A stretch of DNA of 64,000 nt, from positions 1-64,000 of the forward strand of contig JAIETF010000066.1 in NCBI GenBank assembly GCA_019745415.1. Direction: 5' to 3'. This stretch comes from Candidatus Obscuribacterales bacterium (GTDB lineage Bacteria > Cyanobacteriota > Vampirovibrionia > Obscuribacterales > Obscuribacteraceae). Below the pieces are notes generated by a model, which made no database searches, was not told the origin of the DNA, and saw only the letters and a program-made list of their open reading frames with translations. The position numbers were made by a program, and so were the translations under genes. Shown here in pieces: positions 50,864-59,087 of the stretch. Within the stretch, counting starts at the first letter, position 1. Every line of letters starts with the position of its first letter.

Positions 50864-51878
50864 CTGCGGCTTCCTCGCTGCTTTCCGAAACTCTATCTAT
50901 TCCGGCAAGTAAGTAGATAAAGAAAGGACCGCCTAGAACCGCCATAAGGCTGCCCAAAGGCAATTCCTGGGCTGCAATTAGGGTGCGGGCCGCTAGGTCG
51001 GCAAAGAGTGTAAGCACTGCGCCTATGGCAAGCACGCTGACAATCTGTACGCTCTCAGAACCTTTAAAAATTTGCCTGGCTAGATAAGGGGCGATTAGTC
51101 CGACAAAGCCCACCAGCCCGGCAATAGAAGTGGCTGAAGCCGTAAGCATGACCGCTGCTACCAAAATAAGCAGCTGCGCTCTGCCTACATTTAGGCCAAG
51201 GGCGGCTGCGGTTTCTTCGCCCAAACTCAAGAGCCTGAGCTGTTTGCCCGAAAAAACAGCGATAGCCAGCGCCGGTATGGAATAGAGTAGAGGCGGCAGC
51301 AACTCGTTCCAGGTGCGTCCGCTCAAACCGCCCATTAGCCACAGATTGAGACCCTGCGACATGCTCTGTGTGCCGAATATGTGCATCATCAGATTGATAG
51401 CAGCTTGAGCTACTGCTGAAAGGGCTATGCCGGCTAAAAGTAAACGGGTTATCGAGAGTCCGTGGGTGCCTCCATGGCCGGTGGCACTGCGGCGCGATAG
51501 GATAATCACTGTTGTCGATGTACTGATACCACCAATGATGGCAATCAAGGGCACTAGTCCTAAATCTAAACCGAGCAGCAATGCAGCCGCCACCCCAAGT
51601 GCTGCGCCGCTTGATACTCCTGTCAAATAAGGGTCGGCTAGATAATTGCGCGAAAGCTTTTGCAAGAGATAGCCCGACAGACTCAAATAAACGCCGGTAA
51701 GCATGGCGCTAAGCAGTCTGGGAATTCTGATTTCATTGAGCACAGCTGCCAGTTCGCCTTTACCGGTGAAGGCCGTCTTGAGCGCCGTGATCGGATCAAC
51801 ACAAGTTTCTCCCAGGCAAAGATTGGCGATGAGAGCCAGGGCGAGGCAAAGAAAAAGAATAGTAAAGCGGGCTGCCAT
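50856..51878 (-). CDS. FecCD-family iron/cobalamin ABC transporter permease
   Basis: 340 residues with about ten membrane helices. Family motifs include IRIPRLLSAMLTGVYLSLSGYLLQKLSRNYLADPYLTGVSSGAALG, the cytoplasmic LLSLGEETAAALGLNV coupling region and GLVGFVGLIAPYLARQIFKG. It is the upstream partner of the overlapping ATPase gene. The gene is divergent from the cysteine desulfurase gene, 40-50 bases away. An iron importer beside a cysteine desulfurase would fit Fe-S supply, but that linkage is only contextual. Confidence 0.93.
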   Translation of the reverse strand: MAARFTILFLCLALALIANLCLGETCVDPITALKTAFTGKGELAAVLNEIRIPRLLSAMLTGVYLSLSGYLLQKLSRNYLADPYLTGVSSGAALGVAAALLLGLDLGLVPLIAIIGGISTSTTVIILSRRSATGHGGTHGLSITRLLLAGIALSAVAQAAINLMMHIFGTQSMSQGLNLWLMGGLSGRTWNELLPPLLYSIPALAIAVFSGKQLRLLSLGEETAAALGLNVGRAQLLILVAAVMLTASATSIAGLVGFVGLIAPYLARQIFKGSESVQIVSVLAIGAVLTLFADLAARTLIAAQELPLGSLMAVLGGPFFIYLLAGIDRVSESSEEAADD

Positions 51879-51926
51879 TAGGTAAGAGATGTTACCATGT
51901 TGGCAAGACAGTAAGGTATGAGAAAG

Positions 51927-53090
51927 ATGTCGATCTATCTAGACAATAGCGCCACTACCAAGGTTAGACCTGAAGTATTGGAGGCGATGCTGCCGTATTT
52001 GCAAGATAAGTTCGGTAATCCCAGTTCGATACATGCAAAGGGGCGAGAAGCTCGCGCCGCCATGGACAGAGCCCGCCAGGAGACTGCCGACCTTATTGGT
52101 TGCGAAGCAAATGAGATTTACTTTGCTTCTTGCGGCACTTTGGCGAACAATGTCGCTTTGCTTGGGCGGGCTCGCTTTGTTGAGGCGAATGGGCTCAATC
52201 GTCATCTAGTGGTTTCTTCCATCGAACATCCCTCGGTACTTGGCCCGGCTCAGTATCTTGAGAGCAGTGGTTTTAAGGTGACTTATCTTCCGGTCGACAA
52301 GGCCGGCATCGTCGATCTCGAGAAGCTCGAAAAAGCTCTTTTGGAAGGAGCCTCGATGGTGTCAATCATGTGGGCCAACAACGAGATTGGCACAGTCGAG
52401 CCGATGCAGACCATAGGCAAATTGGTGCAGGATGTTTCGTCTCGGCAAGGACGTGAAATTTTTCATCACAGCGATAGCGTGCAAGTGATTGGTAAGCTTA
52501 AAGTCGACATGAAAGAGCTGCCTCTTTCGGCTATCTCTTTTTCTGGGCACAAGTTTGGCGCGCCTAAAGGAATTGGAGCACTTTTCTTGCGGCGGCTGGT
52601 CAATGTCATGCCTATTATTTTTGGCGGCGGTCAAGAAATGGGGCTAATGCCCGGTACCGAGCCTCTGGCAAATATAGTTGCCTTGGGTGAAGCAGCTCGC
52701 CTGGCTCGCATAGAACAAGCGGAGGCAGAAGGCCGTCTGCGCCGCTATCAAGAGCGCTTGCTGGCTGCTGTCAAAGGTATAGGCGGTGTTGAAATAACCG
52801 GACCGCAAGAGATTGAACTGCGCTTGCCTGGTCATTTGAGCATTTGCGCCGAGGGCTATGAAGGCGAGGCACTGGTGATGAAAGGCGACCTGAAAGGGCT
52901 GGCTGTGTCGAGCGGCAGTGCTTGCCACCGCGGTATCATTGAGCCTTCATCTGTTTTGAAGGCTATCGGTTTGAGTCATGATAAAGCCATGGGCTCTCTG
53001 CGTATATCGGTCGGTAAGGATACAACCGAGGCTGATGTCGAAAGAGCTTGCACCATATTAGGTGGCATGTTCAAGGTCAAGCAGCGCTAA
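51927..53090 (+). CDS. Cysteine desulfurase (NifS/IscS family)
   Basis: 387 residues from the ATG at 51927 (GTAAGG ten bases upstream); an ATG at 51918 would have almost no spacing. A PLP enzyme that mobilises sulfur from cysteine. Seen: IYLDNSATTKVRPEVLEAM, NPSSIHAKGREAR, WANNEIGTVEPM, the PLP Lys in SFSGHKFGAPKGIG and the catalytic Cys in SSGSACHRGIIEPS. The short Cys loop is NifS/IscS-like (group I). No IscU, IscA or IscR gene is adjacent, so it may serve tRNA thiolation or general Fe-S assembly. Convergent with the aldehyde dehydrogenase gene. Confidence 0.95.
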   Translation: MSIYLDNSATTKVRPEVLEAMLPYLQDKFGNPSSIHAKGREARAAMDRARQETADLIGCEANEIYFASCGTLANNVALLGRARFVEANGLNRHLVVSSIEHPSVLGPAQYLESSGFKVTYLPVDKAGIVDLEKLEKALLEGASMVSIMWANNEIGTVEPMQTIGKLVQDVSSRQGREIFHHSDSVQVIGKLKVDMKELPLSAISFSGHKFGAPKGIGALFLRRLVNVMPIIFGGGQEMGLMPGTEPLANIVALGEAARLARIEQAEAEGRLRRYQERLLAAVKGIGGVEITGPQEIELRLPGHLSICAEGYEGEALVMKGDLKGLAVSSGSACHRGIIEPSSVLKAIGLSHDKAMGSLRISVGKDTTEADVERACTILGGMFKVKQR

Positions 53091-53125
53091 GGAAATCTTC
53101 CCGCGTTCCGATTACTTCAAGAACA

Positions 53126-54718
53126 TTATTTGCTCTCTTTGTTCTCTTCACCCGGCTCGGCTTGACCGAAGGCGTTACCGACAAAGTTGAGCAGACCCGA
53201 AGGGCGATTTGCCATGCGTCCGTGCAACATCTGTATGCCGCCCTTTCCCATTTTTATCTTGCCTTTGCCGTATGGATACCACCAGACTCTGTGCGAGCCG
53301 CCGGCGCTATCGATGCTGATATGTTTGATGTTCACTAAGTCGTAGAGTCCGAAATAAGAATGGCTGCGCCCGAAGCCGCTTTTCTTGATGCCGCCCCAGG
53401 GTAGTTGCGGTGTGGCATGACTAAAGAGGCAGTCGTTAATCAAGGCTGTGCCGACATTGAGGTCGCGCGCCACGCATTCGGCTCTTTCCAGTTTGCCCGC
53501 CCAAATAGTGGCGCATAGACCATATTGGCTGTCGTTGGCAAGCTCCACTGCTTGATCTTCATTTTCTACGACCATGATTGGCATCAGCGGTCCGAAGGTT
53601 TCTTCGGTCATTACCTTCATGGTGTGGTTGACGTCGGTCAGTATGGTCGGTTCGAAAAAGTAACCGCCCAGATCTTCGCGGCTATGTCCGCCCGCCAGAA
53701 TGCGGGCCCCCTTGCCGACAGCATCTTCAACGTGTTCTTTTACTTTAGCTAGTTGCACTTCATCAATGAGGGGGCCGACATCGGTACTATCGGCGGTGCC
53801 AGCGCCCAGCTTAAGAGCACTGGTGAGCTTGACCAGCTTGGCCAGCATTTTCTCGGTATTTTTGCCTTTTACTAAATAGACTCTCTCCACTGACGCGCAA
53901 GCCTGTCCGGCATTGGTAAAGGCGCCCCAGACCAGTCCTCGGCAAGTCCAGTCAAGCGGTGCGTCGGGCAAAACTACGGCGGCGTCTTTTCCGCCCAATT
54001 CTAAACTTAGCGGGGTGAGGTTGGCGGCTGCTTGCGCCATCACTTTCTGGCCGCCCTGTACCGAGCCTGTAAAGATAAGCTTGGCTAGATTGGCTTCGCT
54101 GAGAAACTTACCGGTTTCTCTGTCGCCGGTGATGACCTCCACCACCGATGGTGGCAAGCCGGCAGCCTGACAAAGCTCTGCAATTTTCAAACCTATCAAG
54201 GGTGACTTTTCAGAAGGCTTGAGTACGACTGTATTTCCTACCATGATAGCCATCAAAATGGCCATCATGGGAATCGAAAATGGATAATTCCAGGGAGCGA
54301 TGATGCCTACAACACCGAGCGGCTCGAAAGTGACAATGCTTTGTTTGCTGGAAAGGAGAGGATTGGATAGGGTTATTGTTTGGTCGTTCAGAAGTTTTTC
54401 ACAGTTCTCGATTAACCATGTGCAAGTATCGAGCGGCCCGGTTAGCTCAGAGAGATAAGCTTCGGCGAGAGGCTTGCCTACTTCTTCGCTAATTAGTCGA
54501 GCGATGTCGTCGGCTTGATCGGCGATTACTTGCCTTAGCTTGCCTATATATTTTGCTCTTTGTTTATAAGAGGTAAGTTGCCACATTTCATAGGCTTTCT
54601 GAGAGGCGGCTACGACCTCGTCGACCTTGCCTTTACCCATGATCGGAACTCTGCCCAGCACTTCTTTAGTACTTGGATTTATAGACTCAATTAGAATTTC
54701 TGAGCTTGTAACCACCAT
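53126..54718 (-). CDS. Aldehyde dehydrogenase
   Basis: 530 residues. Motifs: APWNYPFSIPMM with VLKPSEKSPL, FTGSVQGGQKV, catalytic Glu in LELGGKDAA, nucleophile Cys in NAGQACASVERV, EETFGPL and the ending PWGGIKKSGFGRSHSYFGL. The protein is closest to the clade of NAD(P)-dependent aldehyde dehydrogenases with an AGQACASVER site, including betaine-/succinate-type enzymes. It runs about 60 residues past the usual end with a Gly/Lys/Met-rich tail (YPYGKGKIKMGKGGIQMLHG) that may add an interaction or oligomer contact. The substrate is not defined by its neighbours. Confidence 0.92.
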   Translation of the reverse strand: MVVTSSEILIESINPSTKEVLGRVPIMGKGKVDEVVAASQKAYEMWQLTSYKQRAKYIGKLRQVIADQADDIARLISEEVGKPLAEAYLSELTGPLDTCTWLIENCEKLLNDQTITLSNPLLSSKQSIVTFEPLGVVGIIAPWNYPFSIPMMAILMAIMVGNTVVLKPSEKSPLIGLKIAELCQAAGLPPSVVEVITGDRETGKFLSEANLAKLIFTGSVQGGQKVMAQAAANLTPLSLELGGKDAAVVLPDAPLDWTCRGLVWGAFTNAGQACASVERVYLVKGKNTEKMLAKLVKLTSALKLGAGTADSTDVGPLIDEVQLAKVKEHVEDAVGKGARILAGGHSREDLGGYFFEPTILTDVNHTMKVMTEETFGPLMPIMVVENEDQAVELANDSQYGLCATIWAGKLERAECVARDLNVGTALINDCLFSHATPQLPWGGIKKSGFGRSHSYFGLYDLVNIKHISIDSAGGSHRVWWYPYGKGKIKMGKGGIQMLHGRMANRPSGLLNFVGNAFGQAEPGEENKESK

Positions 54719-54746
54719 TTACTCTCTTTGGCTCGCCATCTCGGCA

Positions 54747-56228
54747 TTATTTTAGCGTATCACTTAGATCTTTAGCTTCGCTGTCGCCTGGAGCAAGCTG
54801 GCTTAGACGAGCTAGCATCTCGCGAGCCAGGGCAGGATTTGCCTCTTCTTTGGCCAGCCTGGCTAAACCTAGTATGGCATCTTGATTAGATGGGTCAAGC
54901 GCCAAGGCTTTGTCGAACTTTTCGCGGGCGCGAGCATAGTCTTTTTCTTTCAAGCTAAGGAAGCCCAGTGCGGCATTGAGAGCTGGATCATCCGGCTTCT
55001 CCTTACTCATTTTTTCAACCTGGAAGGAAATTTCGGCAAGTCCTTTCTTGCTGCTGTCTTTATCTTTCAGTCTAGCTCTCAGCTCGATGGCTCTAGCCCG
55101 AGCTGCTAGGTCGGCTAGACCGCAAAGATTTCTAGCCGCGCTCATAGCCTCGACCAGGTCGCCTTCTTTGAGATTGGCTTGGGCTTGATATAGTTTTACT
55201 GCCGTCAAGCTGGGCTCGTTCTTCTGTACTTCTTCAAAGCAAGAAATTGCTTCTTGATTTTCACCTTGGGCCAGGGCTAGTTTGCCCTTGACGAAACTAA
55301 CTAGAGCGGGACTGGTCTTGTCTTTCTTGCGGCTTATAGTTTCAAAACTCTTGCGTCCTTCATTGAACTTGCCGCTGTCTATATCGCAAAGTACCTTCCA
55401 AAGACTGCCGTTGCCGGCATCAGTATTGGTCTGCGCTAGCCAGTTCTTGTCATTTAGCAAGTAAAGGGCAAAACCGCGCAATGTCTGGGCCTCGTCGGGC
55501 ACTTTTTTGATCTTGTTATAGCGCTCCAGGGCTTCGGCGGCTTCGCTTAGATAGCCTAGGCAAAGCGCTTCTTTGCCGATAGAAAGAAAAGTCTCATCGG
55601 GCAGATTGGGATCATTAACCAGCTTCTTCAGCTCCTGTCTTGCTCCTTGCGTATTGCCGGAGCGGTGCATGCTTTGCATCAGACGCAGCCGATTTGCTCG
55701 TTCTTTTGGGTCAAGGCTGGCTGCTTTGCGCCTGGCTTCCGCCAAACGACTGTCTCCAGTCGCTTCATAAACCTGCAGCAAAGCCGTCCAGGCATCTGTA
55801 TTGGCGGGGTCCAATTCGGTTACTTTTTCATACTCTTGACCGGCTTCAGACATGCGACCCATCATTGTCAGAAGCATGGCCGCTTGCAGGTGAGCGGCTG
55901 TGCTTGCATCATCAATTTGGCAGGCTCGCTTAGCTGCTTGCAAAGATTCTTCCTGACCGTCCTTGATTTGCATCAAGAGGGTGGAAAGCAAAAGATGCAA
56001 CTTGAGATTATTTGGACATTTTTTCTGCCAGGCCCGCAGTGATTCCACCGCTGCCTGATTATCACCTTTAGCCATGAGGCTTGTGGCGTGGTTGAGACAT
56101 TCTTTGCAGCCGTCGTCTTTTCCTTGAGCAAGAGCTGTATCGGCTATAAATGGGGTATTCAGGGTCAAGAGGACTGCTGATAATAGCTTTGCCTTCCAGA
56201 AGCTGCCGCTCAATCTAGGTTGACTCAC
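54747..56228 (-). CDS. Secreted tetratricopeptide-repeat protein
   Basis: 493 residues with a signal peptide (FWKAKLLSAVLLTLNTPFIADTALAQG). TPR units run through the protein, for example YEKVTELDPANTDAWTALLQVYEATGDSRLAEARRKAASLDP and ARAREKFDKALALDPSNQDAILGLARLAKEEANPALAREMLARL. An N-terminal CKECLNHA motif gives two Cys residues. Periplasmic scaffold role inferred. It diverges from another exported TPR gene starting at 56423 and precedes the aldehyde dehydrogenase gene by 28 bases. Confidence 0.85.
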   Translation of the reverse strand: MSQPRLSGSFWKAKLLSAVLLTLNTPFIADTALAQGKDDGCKECLNHATSLMAKGDNQAAVESLRAWQKKCPNNLKLHLLLSTLLMQIKDGQEESLQAAKRACQIDDASTAAHLQAAMLLTMMGRMSEAGQEYEKVTELDPANTDAWTALLQVYEATGDSRLAEARRKAASLDPKERANRLRLMQSMHRSGNTQGARQELKKLVNDPNLPDETFLSIGKEALCLGYLSEAAEALERYNKIKKVPDEAQTLRGFALYLLNDKNWLAQTNTDAGNGSLWKVLCDIDSGKFNEGRKSFETISRKKDKTSPALVSFVKGKLALAQGENQEAISCFEEVQKNEPSLTAVKLYQAQANLKEGDLVEAMSAARNLCGLADLAARARAIELRARLKDKDSSKKGLAEISFQVEKMSKEKPDDPALNAALGFLSLKEKDYARAREKFDKALALDPSNQDAILGLARLAKEEANPALAREMLARLSQLAPGDSEAKDLSDTLK

Positions 56229-56356
56229 TGACTTGTTCTTTCCTTCTAAATTGTCTTCTTGTGCCTTCGATGCAGGCGTTGGCCTCTCTAATGAAAGCCC
56301 TGAGAGCCAGCTGAGAAGATATATTGTATCTTAAAGAGAATACTGAGCACTCAAGG

Positions 56357-56416
56357 CAAGAAATCTCGCAAGAAGTCTCTCAAGAAATCTCTCAAGAAAT
56401 CTCTCAAGGAATCTCG
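56357..56416 (+). repeat. Five tandem 12-bp CAAGAAATCTCT repeats
   Basis: Units start at 56357, 56369, 56381, 56393 and 56405; the third and fourth are identical. They lie immediately before the preferred ATG of the next gene. In frame they would encode SQEI-type units if translation began at the TTG at 56324. Confidence 0.9.
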
Positions 56417-56422
56417 AAGTAT

Positions 56423-57493
56423 ATGGGTCAATTTATGCACTCGCTCTTAGTCCTATTCATGGTTCTCGGCGTGCTTGGTCTTTCATTGATTGCCCCTGGC
56501 CCGGCTAGAGCCGAGAATCTCTTCGAAAAAGCCAAGCGCTCTTATTTTGCCGGGCGTTATCAGGAGGCTGGCGGCATGCTCAACCGAGTCGTGGCCAACG
56601 ACCCTAATGATGCTGAGGCTTATGATCTCTTGGGTAAGGTTTATCACCGCCTGGGGCGGTTTGAAGAGGCTCTCAAACAGTATCAAACAGCTTTGAAGCT
56701 GGCTCCAGGCTCTGCCGACTTTATTTTTGACCAGGGCGTCGCTCAGTTTGACATGGGGCACTATGATGAGGCTCGAGCCAGTTTTGAAGACGCGGTCAAG
56801 CGTTCACCCCAAAAGAGTGATTTTCAGTATAACCTTGCTATTGCCAAAGAGCGCCTGGGTGATGTGAACGGTGCTATGGAAGGTTATGACCGGGCTATTA
56901 ATCTTGATGACAAGAACGCCTTTGCCCATTTCAGCCTTGGCCGCCTGCTCCAGAAAAACGGCGACCGCGACCGGGCTATGCAAGAGTACAAGACTGCAAT
57001 CAGCATTTCTCCCGAGTATTCGGAAGCTTATAACAATCTGGGTGTGCTGTATAACAGTCTAGGCAAGTATCCTGAAGCCATTTCTTGTTTTCAGAAAGCT
57101 ATCAAAATTAAGCCGGATTGTTCTGAAGCCCAGCGCAATCTCGGCTATAGCCAGGCTCATACTAGTCTTGGCATGACCTATCTAAATCAGGGTGATAAAA
57201 GAAAAGCTGCCGATGAATTCAAGAAAGCACTTTCGATAGACCCCGAGTTTGCCGATGCTCACTATAACTATGGCTTACTCTTGCAGAGCGATGGACAGAC
57301 CGAGCTTGCGGTCAAGCACTATTTGCTTGCCATCAAGTTTGACCCCGGCAATTTCAGGGCGAGAAACAACCTTGGTGTTGCCTATATGCAAAGCGGTAAA
57401 GCCACTGAAGCTAAAGCCGAGTTTGAAGCAGCTCTGAGTCTGTCGCCAGATTTCAAAGATGCCAAAACAAATCTGCAGAAGTTGGGTAAGTAA
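56423..57493 (+). CDS. Exported TPR protein
   Basis: 356 residues from the ATG at 56423. This start gives a short N-terminus followed by a good hydrophobic signal (LLVLFMVLGVLGLSLIAPGPARA). The frame is open to a TTG at 56324, which would add a repetitive SQEISQE segment. Seven to eight TPRs follow, textbook in form: AEAYDLLGKVYHRLGRFEEALKQYQTALKLAPGS, SEAYNNLGVLYNSLGKYPEAISCFQKAIKIKPDC and FRARNNLGVAYMQSGKATEAKAEFEAALSLSPD. These are protein-interaction scaffolds, and the partner is unknown. It is convergent with the TadG-like gene with four bases between stops. Confidence 0.87.
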   Translation: MGQFMHSLLVLFMVLGVLGLSLIAPGPARAENLFEKAKRSYFAGRYQEAGGMLNRVVANDPNDAEAYDLLGKVYHRLGRFEEALKQYQTALKLAPGSADFIFDQGVAQFDMGHYDEARASFEDAVKRSPQKSDFQYNLAIAKERLGDVNGAMEGYDRAINLDDKNAFAHFSLGRLLQKNGDRDRAMQEYKTAISISPEYSEAYNNLGVLYNSLGKYPEAISCFQKAIKIKPDCSEAQRNLGYSQAHTSLGMTYLNQGDKRKAADEFKKALSIDPEFADAHYNYGLLLQSDGQTELAVKHYLLAIKFDPGNFRARNNLGVAYMQSGKATEAKAEFEAALSLSPDFKDAKTNLQKLGK

Positions 57494-57497
57494 GCTG

Positions 57498-59066
57498 CTA
57501 GTTCTGTTGTGATACTACTGGTGGTGAAAGGGTGAGTATGATTTCGCAGGCGATGCCGCCGTCGAAATAGGCTTTGCGATCTGCTTCACTAAAGTTACTG
57601 TTTCTGCCGAAATAACCGTCGCATTCCATAGATTGACCGGCATGGCGTCCGCCCGCGATCCTCCCGAGATGACGTACTTGATCTCTAAAGTTGAGATTCC
57701 AGGTGCCGTTGGTTGCTTGCAGCGCCGACCAGGCAACTGTATAGATTTGATTTTCATGCACCTTCTGATCTGGCACATCGCCTACGCTGTGCGCTTCGGT
57801 TATTACAGAATGATTTTTTATGCGATAAACGAGCGATTGACCTGGTCGAAAACTTTCTGCGCTTGGTTGCACCCTCGATAGCACCGTGTTCAAGACCGAT
57901 TCTAGATTGTAGCGACCGTGGGCGGTGCGCAGCCAATCATAAAAACCCAGGGCGAAAACATTAGTGCTTTTGGGGCTGGCGCCAAGACCGTGCCACTGTG
58001 CCAGAGTCGCTTCGCTTTCCGCTGGATAATCTCCACCTTGCGAGATAAAGAGTGGTGCATTGAGAGCATGTTGATGGTCAGATAGCAGATCTTGCAAAGT
58101 TTCATAGCCGCCCGGCATGCCTTGGGGAAGACCAAAGACTAGGAGTCCCGATTGTGATCTATCTTCTAGGGCGCAGGGCAGAGCGCAGGCTGAATTTTTC
58201 ACGCCTTTTATCGACATTCCCAAATCTTGGCTTACTTCGGCATCTACTTTGACAAGGCTGGCAATGGCGCTGGCTGTTTCACCCTTGCAGCTAATCTCTT
58301 GAAAGTTATCGACAGGCAAGAGCGCCGTTTGTGTACCGACTGCAAAAAACTGAAAAGATTCGCGACCTACCGGGGTATCGGTAAAGGCTGGATAATACTT
58401 GCTGCTTAGCCCGGCTAGATTATATGGTTTAGGCACCGGTGTGATTGTCGAGACTGCGGTATCTTGATTTTTGCTGGAGCTTGGTTTGCGCCCTAATTTA
58501 AGGACAAACTTTGTCAGATTGTGATCTTTGATGCCTGCCGCTTCTAGATTGGCTAGATAGACCAGTCTAGCTTTTGCTTCTTGCTTTGCCAGTGCCTTAG
58601 CCAAGGCGGCCGTTAGCTTTAGAGCGGCTTCTTTCACCCTGGCGCTGTCTTCGAGAGAGAGCCGCCTCAGTGTATCGTTGCCCAGGGCTTCGGCGATGAT
58701 CAGACTGGCGCGGGTGCTTGCTGTCAGGGTGTTGATGCTGGTAATTGGCAAAGGTTTGCCGTCTAGGGCTTTGGGCGAGTTTTGGCTGGGGGCCAGGTCT
58801 GAAAGTCCGATTAGACCAAAATGTTCGTCTTCTATTGTTACTGTTGAAAGTGCTTGGGCGCTCTGCAGGGCTGCTGCTTCGGCGGCTGTTTGGGCACGAC
58901 TTTTAAGCAACACTAGTTTGATAAGTGCTGATGAAGCCACGAGGCAGGAAGTGAAGGCAACGAGAGAGAGTACGACGAAGAGCAGAAGGGCTGCGCCTTT
59001 TGATTTTCTGTTGCGGGCTTGGCCGTTTCTTTTGTCACTTGCTCTATGAGCCGTTCTCTTTCTCAT
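57498..59066 (-). CDS. TadG-like membrane-anchored protein
   Basis: 522 residues. A basic N-terminus (RNGQARNRKSKG) precedes a single membrane helix (AALLLFVVLSLVAFTSCLVASSALIKLVL) and then a pilin-like QTAAEAAALQSAQAL stretch, as in TadE/TadG pseudopilins of the Flp/Tad system. The rest is a large outer domain with no clear von Willebrand fold. Other tad genes are not in the window, so a role in a pilus is only suggested. It starts 21 bases after the beta-helix protein gene on the same strand. Confidence 0.65.
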   Translation of the reverse strand: MRKRTAHRASDKRNGQARNRKSKGAALLLFVVLSLVAFTSCLVASSALIKLVLLKSRAQTAAEAAALQSAQALSTVTIEDEHFGLIGLSDLAPSQNSPKALDGKPLPITSINTLTASTRASLIIAEALGNDTLRRLSLEDSARVKEAALKLTAALAKALAKQEAKARLVYLANLEAAGIKDHNLTKFVLKLGRKPSSSKNQDTAVSTITPVPKPYNLAGLSSKYYPAFTDTPVGRESFQFFAVGTQTALLPVDNFQEISCKGETASAIASLVKVDAEVSQDLGMSIKGVKNSACALPCALEDRSQSGLLVFGLPQGMPGGYETLQDLLSDHQHALNAPLFISQGGDYPAESEATLAQWHGLGASPKSTNVFALGFYDWLRTAHGRYNLESVLNTVLSRVQPSAESFRPGQSLVYRIKNHSVITEAHSVGDVPDQKVHENQIYTVAWSALQATNGTWNLNFRDQVRHLGRIAGGRHAGQSMECDGYFGRNSNFSEADRKAYFDGGIACEIILTLSPPVVSQQN

Positions 59067-59087
59067 TGCCTTTTCCTCGCCTATTTT

